A stretch of 64,000 nucleotides of DNA from Sipunculus nudus (lineage: Eukaryota; Annelida; Sipuncula; Golfingiida; Sipunculidae): positions 14,817,508-14,881,507 of the forward strand of contig CM049313.1 of NCBI GenBank assembly GCA_026874595.1. Reading direction: 5' to 3'. Below, in pieces: positions 1 through 11,230 of this stretch (its first letter is position 1; each line of letters opens with the position of its first letter). The translations under genes and the position numbers were made by a program. Below the pieces are notes generated by a model. That model was not told the origin of the DNA. It ran no database searches and was given only the letters and a program-made list of their open reading frames with translations.

Positions 1-572
1 ACTTCGGAAGATTGTGCTATACGTTTCACTCACAAACGAGACTATAGTTTTTTAGTTTCCTGTAAGATGATCATACAGGAGCCGATTGTCAGTACATTGA
101 GCATGGTTGATGCTTAGACAATGTGCTTCCTGTCGCGTAGTCCAAAACTAGAGTATAATTCTACATCTATAAAGAGTAAGTTGTTTGACCGGCATTGAAA
201 TTATTGAGGCGATTACCTCCCGATAAATATGAGAAGAAAGCATCAGTGATTGTCAAAGTGCAGTAAAGGTATTCTGTGGAGTAGATATTTATGACAAGCT
301 AAATATTTTAGCAAGACTAGCATCTATACAAGACAAAATAAAACTTAAAGCCCTTTTTCAAGATGGAAGTGAGGACCAGATCATTAATGTATTTGTAGAG
401 GAAATATGTTAGTGCTAAATTAATCAATATGCCGTTTTTGTGTTAAAACTTCAGAATACACTACTATAGCAAAGAAAGCTTCACATTCGTTGCATGTTCA
501 TTGCATATATTTGCTTTTTTCATTAGTTTTTATAACTCAACCAGTGACATTCATTCTCCACTTGCATTTCAG
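1..572. other. intron of the left DEG/ENaC gene, no exon seen
   Basis: No exon is recognisable here. By comparison with the right-hand paralogue, where the intron upstream of the equivalent 71-nt exon is about 1.6 kb, this stretch should be the 3' part of an intron whose upstream exons lie left of the window. A polypyrimidine-containing 3' splice site closes it at 571-572. Confidence 0.5.
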
Positions 573-643
573 CGAATCATCAAGAATCGATTTTCCCGTC
601 GTGACCCAAAGCTTCGAGAAGCTCTGAAAAATTTTACCGTGAG
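573..643 (+). CDS. left DEG/ENaC gene, 71-nt extracellular exon
   Basis: The exon is bounded by 'tttcag' at the left and 'gtaggt' at the right. It reads 23 codons plus two bases, with the core SRRDPKLREALKNFT, and is open throughout. The matching exon of the right-hand gene (50441-50511, minus strand) has the same length, phase and splice boundaries and reads SRRDTMLREALKNHT. It lies after the cysteine-rich region and just before the segment leading to TM2, probably a helical part of the extracellular domain. The flanking introns are also recognisably related between the two genes. Confidence 0.82.
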
Positions 644-1379
644 GTAGGTCTTTGATACCTAAGTGCGTCATACATACTCGCTTTTTAATGTTACCCAGAG
701 GGGTCCTATTGGACCTTTTCTTAAGCTTTCCGTCTCTTAACTGAGTTGTTTTGGTTCTATTGGTCAAGTAACTAGCTTCCTTAAAACTTGGACGCTTTGC
801 TTCAAGCATTTGACACTGGAGAAGGTAAGGACTTCCGACCAGCTGTCATGCTCTGTTACTTAGCAGCTTTTCCCTTCAGATGGCCAAACGTGGATTCCCC
901 TTCCTAAATTTCCATTGCTTCTATTAGGTCTCGCTATGAGCCAATGTATCTTTGTCTGCACGGAGACTTTACAACTTGTTTGCTACCATGTTGCCTGTAC
1001 CGGCACACTTTAAACATATGTTTATGGCAGCCGATGCCAAAACTATCATGCGCTATTCCTTTCTTGCGAATCCACGGTTGGTCCATATACCCTATAGGCT
1101 GTACCCGCAGAAGACTAAAGTGGAAAGTTGTGGCCGGCCGCCGTGCCCGTTAGTGGCATGCTCTTTCGATTTTGCCGAATAAGTTCCTCCGATTTACCTC
1201 CAATAATACCTTCCCGGTCTGGGCTCTAGTAATGCAACAGGAGTGGTTTAGCAAAACCGGTTGTCTATGTTTATCGGAACTGAGCCGTGACTGTTCCTCT
1301 TTTGCATTGCGAGGGTTAAACTCACAAATATGGTTAATACGTTTATATACATAGAGAATACTGTTGGTGTGTATTCCAG
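644..1379 (+). other. intron of left DEG/ENaC gene
   Basis: No coding exon is seen here. The last ~150 bases (about 1225-1379) align by eye with the corresponding intron of the right-hand gene read on the minus strand (49372-49540). Shared blocks include 'ccggtctgggc' and 'ctgttggtgtgt' close to the splice acceptor. This supports descent of both genes from one duplicated locus rather than convergence of the exons alone. Confidence 0.6.
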
Positions 1380-1455
1380 GGAAAACTTTCTGAAGATCTA
1401 GGTGTATTTCAAAGAGCTTTCATATCACAAGCTGACGGAAGTTCCAGCTTATCAG
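1380..1455 (+). pseudogene. left DEG/ENaC gene, pre-TM2 exon with in-frame TAG
   Basis: A 76-nt exon (one base plus 25 codons) between 'attccag' and 'gtgcg'. It reads ENFLKI, then TAG at 1399-1401, then VYFKELSYHKLTEVPAY. The paralogous exon of the right-hand gene (49296-49371) has the same length and phase but GAG at the stop position. Segments of the type 'v.V.fkel.y....pAY' directly precede TM2 in DEG/ENaC channels. A single G-to-T change explains the stop. Translation would end before TM2, giving a channel without a pore unless the stop is read through or is a sequencing error. Confidence 0.85.
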
Positions 1456-1797
1456 GTGCGTTGTTTTCTAAACATGATATTTCTACCAGTGCCACTGATT
1501 ACATGTTATGTCGATATATTCATGATTGTGCTTACCAAAATATTTAAAAAGTTGAATAAAAGATTAAAATCTTTGTTGGGAAAGACAATTTTTCTGAGGA
1601 TGATAAAAAAAACACGTTACATTGATGTTATAATTCTGTATCCCCAATACTGTTATGTGGTGCACAAGAATCGTCAAGCGATAATGGCAGTAACTTTGTT
1701 ATTAGAGTGAATTCTTAAACTAACCATTTTACCCTTGATAACCCTGGTGTCAGAGGGTTCGAAGGCCAGCTTAGTCTTTCGCTTGGAGGTCGGTCCT
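1456..1797 (+). other. remaining original intron sequence, left gene
   Basis: The left part of the last intron before the LINE insertion. A block near 1728-1750 ('cccttgataaccctgg') is shared with the matching intron of the right-hand gene (minus strand near 48985-49020). This marks how far the ancestral intron remains colinear before the transposons begin. Confidence 0.5.
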
Positions 1798-4380
1798 TTT
1801 TTATTATTTCTCGAAAGATGTCTCAGAGTACTCTATACAAGTTTTTTATTAATATCATTTTCACCATCTTCACATCAACTTTAAATACAAACATGTACAT
1901 GCATGCAATAACGACAAAGTGTCCACAAAGATAAGGCTAATTCTTCTTAAAAGAAAACTAATTGAACAGCATAAAATGACATCGGCGGATTAATAGCTTT
2001 CCACCTTTGTAAATGCGTTTTTACTTTATATTTTGCACCCACTCTCTGTAGATAAAAAATAGGGACAACTGTGCTTTTCATATTTGCCAAGTGTTTTAAT
2101 CTGCTCAGCCAAGATATTCTTTGACAGTATAAAATCGACTCAACATCTGGTACTTTTATACCTCCATTTTCTGATTCACTTATCAACACATCATATTTAA
2201 TTTTTCGCTTAAGGCCATACCACATAAAATCAACAATGCAGTTTTTCACCTCTTTGATATAACGCCTTGGTTGTTTAAGAATGTTCATAGTGTACATTAG
2301 TTTTGATATTCCGAAGGTTCTAATTATCGTGTTTTGCCCAAATATTTCAAATATTTTCAGCCAACTCCGTTTCCATATATTAAACGTTCTTACAATATTA
2401 TTTTAAACAGTTTCAAAATTCATTTCGTTTGACAAATCATCGCTGTATGTAAAACATATACCCAAGATTGTTATAGCATCGAATAAAGGTCAACCCATTT
2501 GATATTGTTTGAATATTCTAGCGTGTTCAATTTCCTTCTTATCCAAGCGGTTTCACATTTGTTGAAAGTCACATTCACTGAAGATATCATTGAATAATCA
2601 TTTAAAATTTGTAGCAATGCCTCCACTGGTCTCAAGTCTTTTAAGAAGAATGTGCTTTCGTCGGCAAAGATACATTGTTTAACTACTTTGACCAAGTTGC
2701 CAATTTTTCAATCACCAACAAAAATAAGTTAGGCCGTAAAGAATCACCTTGTATTTTTCCTCGGTCCAATTTAAAATACCTTGTGGTGTAACCGTTGTTT
2801 ATTATGCAACTTCCTAATGCGTTATGTAATAATTTAATACAATTAATAAATGTATTTCCAAATCCAAATTTCCGTTATACAACAAATAAAAGTACATAAT
2901 CAATTGAGTCGAACGCTGTCGCAAAATCGACGGCAAAGACGACAGATACCTCATCTTCTATATAATAATGGTCTATAATATCGCTGATATATCGAGTTGT
3001 ATCCGATATCTTTTTTTCTTAAAATTTTGGAATCAACATTAACTAAAGTAACCGGTCACCATGATAATAAGTGCCTATTGTCTTTACCAGGATTTTCTAT
3101 CAACGTAATAACAGCTTGTCTTTGACTTGTTGTCATTAATCCCTCTTCAAGAGACACATTTAAACATTCCAAAAGGTCATCGAAACAATCGAAAAAAGTA
3201 AGGTAAAACTCTTTAGGCAGACCGTCGTTTCCTTGCGTCTTGTTATTTTTTTTTATCTCATTTAAGGCCTCATATTTCAGATTCGGTAATAATACCTTCA
3301 CATAGTTTTAGTCCATGGGCTAGGAGGGGTCACCGTGCACTCCCTCTGGGATTTTATGACATAGGTATGTTTAGATCCCCAAGTATGTCCAATTAATGAA
3401 TCAAGATGTTAACATTGATTTTTGGGATACACTCTCCTTTTAGGTCATTTAAAGACGACCGCTTCTTTAGGCACGGCACCCTGGGACAGGTTGCCTTGAA
3501 AAGGGGGTAGGGATTTGTAAATGCTTATAGCTTTCTTAATATTTGACATATTCACTTCAAATAAACAGGATTATGTTTGCAAATAGTGGGAAAAGTCACC
3601 GACAGCAATAATCATATGAATATATTATGTATTTTTGCTGATTAAGCAATTAATCACAATACATATAAAATATAAACAAAAGAAAAATGATGTAACAGCT
3701 TTTCTACTTTCATTTTCCCAACAGTAGTTCATTTTCGAGATGATGTTGCATTTCTAAATTTCTAGTGCAATAATACATTAGTTCATGACATTCCTACACA
3801 TTCTGTGGATAAAATTACCAAAATATGACCATAAACCTGCAATGTATGACCCAGTGTTAATTCTATTTTATGGTATCCCTTGTTTATAAGATGGATGTGG
3901 TGTTCCATGTACCTCTGCAGATTGCATTAAGTTTTACCGTGATGCTTTCTTGATACTATGAATAGTTATTTTCCTGAACCTAAAGGTGTTTATTGGTTTA
4001 AAAAATAATATAAACCCTTTATTGAGACATTTTTAACATATAATAATTATATAAAAGATATTCCTATTCTAGCCATAGTATAAGAAGGGTCACCGTGCAT
4101 CCCATCTTGGATTGTGGACATATGTATTTTAAGATCGCCAAATATGTCCAGTTTTTGTCACTTTTACACATACCTCTAATAAAATTATGAATATTTTGCG
4201 ATATACACATGCAGTGAATGACCCATTGTCCATATTATATACCCTTTGTATATAAGATAAATCTGGTGTGCCATGTTCCTGTCGAGATGTAATTAATTTT
4301 CCACTGTGATGCTTCCGTAATACTATAAATAGTTATTCTCCTGAACCTTAATGTGTTTATTGCCTTTAATAATAATAAGA

Positions 4381-6160
4381 TCCCTCTCTGGAACAATATA
4401 TGAACACATTAATAATCACAAATAATAATTATATGACATTTCTAATAGATAGAAAATCAATCCGTTATGCTGATTCATCTGAAGTATTGTGATGAATTTG
4501 TCCAAAAAAAATAAGAGACCAAATATTAACAATTTACTTACTGTGAAGCTAAGTGCATTAGACCCGTATACAGTATAAGTAGCGTCTTGTACCACAAAAT
4601 CAACACAAGGTTTCAAGTCATGTCAAAGGAGAAGAACAGGAAAGCATATGCAACATTTTCAATTATTATTCAAAATCAATAATTACAGCTTGATTAAACC
4701 CTTTGGCGTTGCTTGATTTTTTTTATGTATTTACTGATTTGACTTTCAAAATTTTTGTTACAATAATATTATTACTGAGTCATTACATGCCTTGTAACAT
4801 TTAAATGCCTTACCATGTCGCTTTCAGATTTTCTAACAAGGAAACGTACTTGATAGTTAAAATTTTAAACAAATCACAGATTCTAATCTAAATGTATATT
4901 GATGGAACAGAGTGAACACTTTTTATGATTTCTTTTCATTGCGTAAGTAATGGAAGGACGTGGTATAGGAGTATATGTATTAACAGCAGCGAGAAAGCAG
5001 AGGAGCGGAGGTTACACAGTGAGAATACAATACAGGGAGGGGATCATCTACGTACTATTCATTGGGAAGAATATATTTTAAAACATTCTACTTTATAATA
5101 CTGGCAGCTTTAATGCTGCAGTAGGTCTCAGCTCGATCCATGTACCAGAATCGAGCTGTCACAATGGTCTTTGTCTTCCAAAATTTTAAATGTATTTATC
5201 ATTAGAGAATCACCATATTTTTACTTGAATGACGTTTGTTCACAAGTGGTTATTCACCCTCTTCATCGTGACAATCCCAGTATAATGTCTTTATTTGATG
5301 TCCGCCGGGAATATTAACCGGTAACCGTGATCAACATATTTGATTTTGTTTGAAAGAATATTCGATATAAAGCGATAATATTTTTGTCCTAGAAGGGAAA
5401 GGGACCTTCGTTAGTCAAAGGTACTAAGAGAAAGGTGCCCATTTCTGAATATGTAGAAAGTTTATCCCATTTGAATGCACATTTGTGACTTATTTTAGCC
5501 GCATATGTTCAGGTAATTTGAATTCGCCTGTGATGCAAGCATCCATTTGGTGTAACGTGAACAATACTCTTAGCTAAAATTGATATAGTTCCTTGGTTCA
5601 CACACCACACATCTAATTTTGACCAGGATCCATCACTGTGGATCCTTGTTATTGGCAGAGGTGTTCGTGTTATTTAAGTGCTATTTATATACACCTTATA
5701 CGAATTGATACTTAAAAGGGGTAAACGAATAGACAATATGCAATAAAGACGGACGCTTCTATATAAGGTATTACACAATGTAGATTACCCATTTTGAAAT
5801 TGGCCAAAGGATGAAACAACATAGCAGAAAGGATTTACAAGGTATAAGGTCATGGGGACAAAAACCTCAACATTTCGGAAGGGTAAACTTATCACGGGTT
5901 ATTCCATATACTTGGAGAAATTTTATATCCTTATACACATATATTCAAAATAATCTGGATAAAGAGTTAACTAGTGTTTATACCCTTAGTTTAAAAACAA
6001 TGACTATTTATGTTATTAGGGAAGCGCCACGGTCAGGTACATCGATCGAGGGTTATCAAAGCAGAATAATAGTTTCATAAACTAGAACTTCAGAAATGTC
6101 AAAATATCTTGTAAAATAATAAACTGCGAAGAGTTTACATAAAAATCTGTGAAACTTCTT
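4381..6160. other. interior of the foldback element, no gene seen
   Basis: About 1.8 kb of AT-rich sequence without a recognisable domain or long convincing reading frame. A perfect short palindrome 'ggatccatcactgtggatcc' lies near 5627. Nothing here resembles a transposase. Confidence 0.5.
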
Positions 6161-6380
6161 CAGGATGTTTTATTAATATCATTATTTATTGCTTCATTAC
6201 CAAAACATGTAAGAATTATATATGATTATATCAATCAGTGATTTATTTCTGACTGTTTGCAAATACAATATAGTTTATTTGAAATAAATATGTGATATAT
6301 TAAGCGAGCTATAAGAAATTGTATACCCTTTCCACCATAACAAGGCTACCTGTCCGCGGTTGTTGTGCGTAATGACGCGG

Positions 6381-6385
<5 letters not shown>

Positions 6386-6418
<33 letters not shown>

Positions 6419-6437
6419 CTCTCTCTCTCTCTCTCTC
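6386..6437. repeat. (TC)n microsatellite
   Basis: A nearly pure run of CT dinucleotides with one GTT interruption, located in the inner right repeat of the foldback element. Confidence 0.95.
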
Positions 6438-8172
6438 AGTTCAATAAGAGGGTAGTGTATCCAAAAATAATCAAGTTTAACATCTTAATTCATTAATGAG
6501 ACATATTTGGGGATCTAAAAAAATGCCAATATCATAAAATTCCAGACCCTTCCTATATTATGGCGTAAATATGATTATTTTTGTATAATACTTATGTGTA
6601 AAAAATGGATCAAGAAAGGGTGTCCAATATTTTTAAAACCAATAAACACCTTCAGGTTCAGACAAATAACAATTCATAGTATAAAGAAAGCATCGCAGTT
6701 AAAATCAATGCATCTGGAGAGGAACATGGAACACCTCATCCGTCAAATAAATAAGGGATACCATAAAATAGTATTCACAATGTGTCATTCATTGCAGGTG
6801 TATATGGTCAAATATTCATAATTTTATCCACAGAATTTTTAAGAATGTCAGGAACTGATGTATGAATGCACTAGAAATTCAGAAATGCAACATCATCTCG
6901 GATATGAACTACTGTTCGGAAAAATGAAAGAATAAGCTGTTAAATAAAATATTTTTTTTATATTCTATACGTATAATGACTAATTGCTTAATCAGCAAAA
7001 ATACATAATACATTCATATGATAATTGTTGTCAGCGACTTTTCCCCACTATTTGCAAACATAATCCTGTTTATTTGAAGTGAATATGTTACATATTAAAC
7101 AAGCTATAAGTATTTACATACCCTACTCTCTTATCAAGGCTACCTGTCCGCAAGTGCCGTGCGTAAAGACGCGGTTGTCTTTAAATGGCCTAAAGAGCAG
7201 TGTATAAAAAATAATCAATGTTAACATCTTTATTCATTGACTGGACATACCTGAGGATCTAAATATACCTATGTCATAGAATCCCAGAGGGGGTGCACGG
7301 TGACCCCTCCTAGCCCATGGACTATTTGGAATCATTTACGGATAATTTGGGCTTGTTCAAATTAGGACTAACATGTAAACAATCTCTTTTATCAATTTCC
7401 CTTTCCCTTGCATAGTTTTTCTTTAAAAAATAATTTCTTTTTTCCATGATGCGAACTAGATTTGTGATTTCTTTATTTAATATAAAAAATTTCCTTATCG
7501 TTCTTTTCTTTTTATTATGTTTCTGCATATTAAGAAAAAGTTCGCCCTCCCCAAACCACTGTAATCTAGATCTTACTATTAGTCCTTTGGTACGGTTCTC
7601 ATAATATACTTAAACTTCTCTTCTTATATGATTCTACTATATATGATTATATGGGTTGACTTTTAATTCATTTTCCGCTTGCAGAAGTTCTAGGACAAGT
7701 AATTTCCTTTGTTCATTTTTGTGTTTATTTATTCTTACAATATCTCATAGAAACTGTTTTTATTTTAAACCATACATTCCCACCATTGTTTTGCATTAAG
7801 TCATGTATTCTTTCGTTCCTTTTATATAATTCCGCTCTTGTAGAAATGAGAGATTAAATTTCCAATAGGACGGTCCATCCGTCAAGATTGCTGGAATAAT
7901 TTGTACATCATTCACAATGGTATTTAACTAAGAGCTGGCCAACAAGAGGTTCCAATTTACGATGATTGAATGGGTTAAATGACTGCCATGAATAGTTACG
8001 TGTGAACGGATTCTGGATTATCCTTAGGTCAATAAGGTCAAAATTAGATTTTAAATAATTCATGAATTTAACGGATTTAATTTTGAGACTAGAGATTATT
8101 TTTCCTGCGTCGAGAATTGACAGGCACATGTTGAAATCCCCACCCCATATAACTTGTGTCTGTCCTGGGTGC

Positions 8173-9057
8173 TAGGGTTGGGCCGAGTACACTGTTAAAG
8201 TACTTGAGTACGAGTACGAGTACTTGACAGTTACCTGAATACAATTACGACCACAAGTACAGGTATGCTCTCATGTACCTGAGCACAAGAACTCATGGTT
8301 TGTACTCAGTGCGAGTACAGAGTACACAATTTTGTTTCCTCAAAAGTACTTAACAAATCTGTTATTGCCAATTACTTTTATTTCTTGTTCTGTATCAATA
8401 CCATTATGTACCCATTGTTTATTATTCAATACATATTTTTAACTGTATTTTCTGACCATAAAAGCAAAATAAACTCTTGCATAAGTCCACGATTTTTTAA
8501 TACATCCACTAATGAAGTATCATTGTAAAATTATTTAAAAAATTTAGAGCTAAGAGAATGTGCTAACCTCAAGTAAATATAAACTCTGATAACCGAGTTC
8601 TGAGGATGGGATCTCAAGTAAATATTAGTTCAATTTCAGAAGAGGTAATAATATTTAATAAATATGCTCCGCCAAATCTGATTTCAACAGTCCTTATTCA
8701 TTCAGGTTACCATATACACACCTTTCTCGATTATAAATAAGGCCTATGTATTGATTTCATACCAGGTGGCTAATAAGTAACGAAAATAAAAATAGAGTTC
8801 AACTGCATAAGTTTGTTTTTTGTAAGTGCTTTGTAAATTAATATTGTATTTATAGATACTTTACTACAAGTGAAAAACCTCAATAATTTTAGGAAGTACT
8901 TGAAATGCACTCATGAGCACTTGAGTACTTTGGGCCAGTAACTGAGTACGAGAACAAGTACTTTGAGATTTATTTGGCTGAGTACGAGTACGAATACACA
9001 GCAAGAATATTTAAGTACGAGTACTAGAACTGACTACCTGTACTCGCCCCAGCCCTG
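8173..9057. mobile_element. hAT-type MITE with GAGTAC-rich ends
   Basis: A 885-bp element with short inverted ends (left TAGGGTTGGGCCGAG, right CTCGCCCCAGCCCTG) followed inwards by many degenerate copies of AAGTACTTGAGTACGAGTAC on both sides. It is flanked by CTGGGTGC (8165-8172) and CTGGGTAC (9058-9065). An 8-bp target duplication with one mismatch and CAGGG-type ends are characteristic of hAT transposons. There is no transposase frame, so it is non-autonomous. It was inserted at the 5' junction between the LINE and the host intron. Confidence 0.83.
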
Positions 9058-9078
9058 CTGGGTACAGCAGTATTTGTA

Positions 9079-9660
9079 GCTGGAGATCATACTATGGGGA
9101 ATCATGGCTCAGCTTGGTCTATGGGTAGGAGAAACGCTCCTCCCTAAATGATAATATGTGTTCTCCCTTACAGCGAGATAACTTGTTTTGGTTTTATGTG
9201 GTCAGCTTAAACTATCTATAGGTATAAGCTATATTTACTAAACGATTATATTATTTTTCTTTTAGCTAGATTTGTGGGGTTTTTTTTTTTTTGTTATTTT
9301 TAGAACTTGGCCGGGGACTATGTCGGATAGGCTTGTATATGAATAAGGAAATCTATCATTACTGAACGTTTTGTGTTCTAAAAGCTAGAGAACTTAGTCT
9401 TAGACATCGGTGGTTGCTTGTCCAAAGGATGTTTTGCGTGGCCTATTGGTGGCTTACCTTATTACCATATTTTTTGCTAAAAGCTGCAGAGTTTGCTTGG
9501 GGATACTGGTAATCAACTTGGTCTGTGTATATGGATGTCTGATTTGATTGCAGCATTTGGTTTTTTTTTTTTTTTTGTTTTTTTTTCTTGTACCTGCAGA
9601 CCTTGCGCGGGGACAATTACGGATAGCTTTCTCTAAGGGTAGGAATGTCTATCATTACTA
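9079..9660 (+). repeat. tandem decayed partial copies of the TM2 exon, left gene
   Basis: Five degenerate copies of the start of the TM2 exon precede the intact one, at about 9079-9135, 9301-9360, 9383-9440, 9482-9545 and 9593-9655. Each repeats the 3' splice region (several keep 'actaaacgatt.t...ag' before the exon-like part) and roughly the first 60 nt of the exon; for example the fourth reads like LQSLLGDTGNQLGL. All have stops, frameshifts or lost conserved residues, and none reaches a 5' splice site. The spacing is roughly 100-220 bp. The right-hand paralogue has the same kind of array. Confidence 0.8.
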
Positions 9661-9687
9661 AACGATTGTTTTGTGTTTGTTTTGTAG

Positions 9688-9912
9688 CCAGAGAACTTGT
9701 TTGAGGACATTGGTGGTCAGTTAGGTTTGTGGATTGGAATGTCTGTTCTGACGCTGGTTGAAGTACTTGAACTGGTCTTTAAACTGTGCAACATCTTCAC
9801 GACGAAACAGGTGTCGGTAGGCACAAAGACAGGCAAGACTGGAAGAGAAGCCGTCGGTAAACCGCCATACATCAAAGACACCACTCACAAACCGAGGAAA
9901 TTACCCATGTAG
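9688..9912 (+). CDS. left DEG/ENaC gene, terminal TM2 exon and C-tail
   Basis: This 225-nt exon opens after 'ttttgtag' in phase 0 and ends at TAG. Residues 5-13 (FEDIGGQLG) and the following hydrophobic stretch LWIGMSVLTLVEVLELVF are the DEG/ENaC TM2. G-M-S occupies the place of the family's G/S-x-S selectivity filter. After KLCNIF comes a basic cytoplasmic tail of about 38 residues rich in K, T and P. The tail is longer than that of the right-hand gene, which stops about 24 codons earlier. It is the only copy in the local array with a complete frame. Confidence 0.88.
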   Translation, partial: PENLFEDIGGQLGLWIGMSVLTLVEVLELVFKLCNIFTTKQVSVGTKTGKTGREAVGKPPYIKDTTHKPRKLPM

Positions 9913-10010
9913 CATGGTGTCAGGTTTGATTCTATGGATTATGAAATGAGACTTCCACGGGTTTACTGATCCCTTGATATGTATATCGAATTTTTGTTCT
10001 ATTTATTTGT
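9913..10010 (+). other. downstream flank of left channel gene
   Basis: Short 3' flank, related by eye to the sequence just after the stop of the right-hand gene (minus strand, about 47220-47330), which also has 'ccgaggag/aaatt', 'ggtgtcagg/gg' and 'tggattatgaaatgag'-like blocks. No clear AATAAA signal is close to the stop. Confidence 0.4.
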
Positions 10011-10011
10011 T

Positions 10012-11230
10012 TTTATCTCAGCTGACTTACATTCAGCTTAGTTATTGCGATCACCCTATGTCATTTTTCCGTCTGTCCGACCGTCTGAGTGTCCGTTAGG
10101 AGGGCAAAAATCGTAACCAGATTACATAGAATATTCTAACTGAACACCCAGGGAGGTCAATAATAATTTCCCAGGACAGTGGCATTGATTGTCATGATTA
10201 ATTCCATGCATATTGATCATGAAGAGTTTCATCAGTTCCTGAACACAGGTGGAACTACCTTTATTTTTGTCTAATTTTAACGAATTACTCCCTGTTTTTG
10301 AGACCTTCAAATGAAGCAGTCCGGCCGTTAACAGTGCACAAACAGTAAGTTTAAGACCTGGAAATTTCTTACTGGCAAATCCTCTTGGCAATCTGAAAAT
10401 AGGTCATTGTGATATATATTCTGCGATTCAATGTCACGATTTAAAACAAACAAAGACAGTCATATAGGGCACTAAACTTTACTGGTTGACATAGAACCGT
10501 GAAATATGACATCCAAGCATGTCTTTGAAGTCTGTTTTGAACCCTGAAATTTTATATCACTGATATCTATATTCTGTGACCTATAAAATTGACATTCGCA
10601 TTGGGAAAGTCTAAATTCTGCGAGATCCGGGGAAATCTCCATCAACCTCTGATTTAAGGACATGATATTCGATATTATGTGAGCTACGTGCGGAAATCTT
10701 AATTTTGAGCACGGCGAAAGTCACACAGGGTACAAATTTATTGTCTTTATAAATGTAAAGGGAGGTCTCCTTGGACATCTGAAATTAGGATTGGCCAGCG
10801 ACCTATATTCTCCTAGTTAAGTGAAAGAACATGATTTGATCACCCATATTTTCACAATTCGTCACTATTGGACCTTAACACTTGTAATTTGATAAAAATC
10901 TGGGGATTTTCCTGTAAAACTTCCTTGGAAGACTGGAATAAAGTTATAATTGTAAATGTAACATATTCTGCAAGCTCTGTGAAAAAATATGATTTTACTA
11001 CCCTGTTACTCAGACTGGCATACATTGTTGCAGTTGCATATAGGAAATTCTAATTAAGTATCAAGGGAGTTCCTGGTAAAATCTTCTTCGAGAACAAAAG
11101 GTCACTCTCGAAGTCATACATTTCTAACCAAGTAGTTTTTCCCCATAATATAACATCAATGATTTATACATGCGTCAGCTGTATGTATAATTCTGCCAAC
11201 CGTCATGGCCCATTTGGCACATGTGTATGC
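10012..11230 (+). repeat. composite dispersed repeat element (~120-bp degenerate units), copy 1
   Basis: Begins 'ctcagctgactt' and continues '...atcaccctatgtca...gtctgtccg', then runs through several degenerate ~115-120 bp units. Each unit has a 'cgtaacc.ttggacctagaaa' motif, 'ttccttggaaa' and 'gtgacctatattctgtgagcta'. It ends near 'aaccgtcatggcccatttggcac'. Similar elements lie at 16450-18088, 28840-30445 and, inverted, 42490-43930. I recall similar dispersed repeats in bivalve genomes but cannot name the family. Short reading frames here are by-products. Confidence 0.65.

Larger units (their letters stand above)
3309..7323. mobile_element. ~4.0 kb foldback element with long terminal inverted repeats
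   Basis: The outer ~700 bp (3309-4010) is repeated in inverse orientation at 6640-7323 with high identity by eye, including the exact ends TAGTCCATGGGCTAGG / CCTAGCCCATGGACTA. Inside these a second, truncated and more diverged copy of the same end sequence lies on each side (about 4065-4380 and 6170-6560), so the termini are nested. The insertion site is exact: the LINE reading ...LSVNDSK stops at 7323 and resumes at 3308, with TTT on both sides as a possible 3-bp target duplication. No transposase reading frame was found, so it is probably non-autonomous. The superfamily is not determined. Confidence 0.82.
1798..8160 (-). mobile_element. L1/Tx1-like LINE, 5'-truncated, decayed, split by a foldback element
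   Basis: A non-LTR retrotransposon on the minus strand, read from right to left. Endonuclease remnant with IWGGDFNMCL and LIDLRIIQNP (about 7870-8150). A VNDVQIIPA...SYWKFN block (7800-7925). Linker ending KPKLSVNDS (7325-7530). Then, across the inserted foldback element, reverse transcriptase with NNKTQGNDGLPKEFY and SQRQAVITLIENPGKD (3056-3301), the catalytic region as FADESTFF instead of FADD (around 2650-2690), and a C-terminal part with NGGIKVPDVES and ISWLSRL (1947-2297). Several frameshifts and stops are present, so it is not functional. A T-run at 1797 fits the 3' poly(A) end. GTCGGTCCT (1789-1797) and GTCTGTCCT (8158-8166) may be the target-site duplication. It sits in the last intron of the left channel gene, antisense to it. 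Confidence 0.82.
573..9912 (+). pseudogene. DEG/ENaC-type ion channel, 3' part (probable pseudogene or nonsense allele)
   Basis: This is the 3' end of a degenerin/ENaC-superfamily sodium channel gene; upstream exons lie outside the window. Three exons are visible (573-643, 1380-1455, 9688-9912) and they join in phase. They encode the distal extracellular domain, the pre-TM2 segment, TM2 and the cytoplasmic tail. The second exon has an in-frame TAG at 1399-1401 where the right-hand paralogue has GAG, yet both splice sites of that exon are intact. The last intron has grown to about 8.2 kb through a LINE, a foldback element and a hAT-type MITE. The family identity rests on the TM2 exon (GGQLGLWIGMS) and on phase-for-phase agreement with the right-hand gene. 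It could be a recently inactivated pseudogene, a segregating nonsense allele, or a sequencing error at one base. Confidence 0.8.

Noticed and set aside
10122-10391. 89-codon minus-strand open frame, with a similar plus-strand one at 42811-43089
   Set aside because: The similarity is explained by inverted copies of the ~120-bp composite repeat; both are shadows of repeat DNA.
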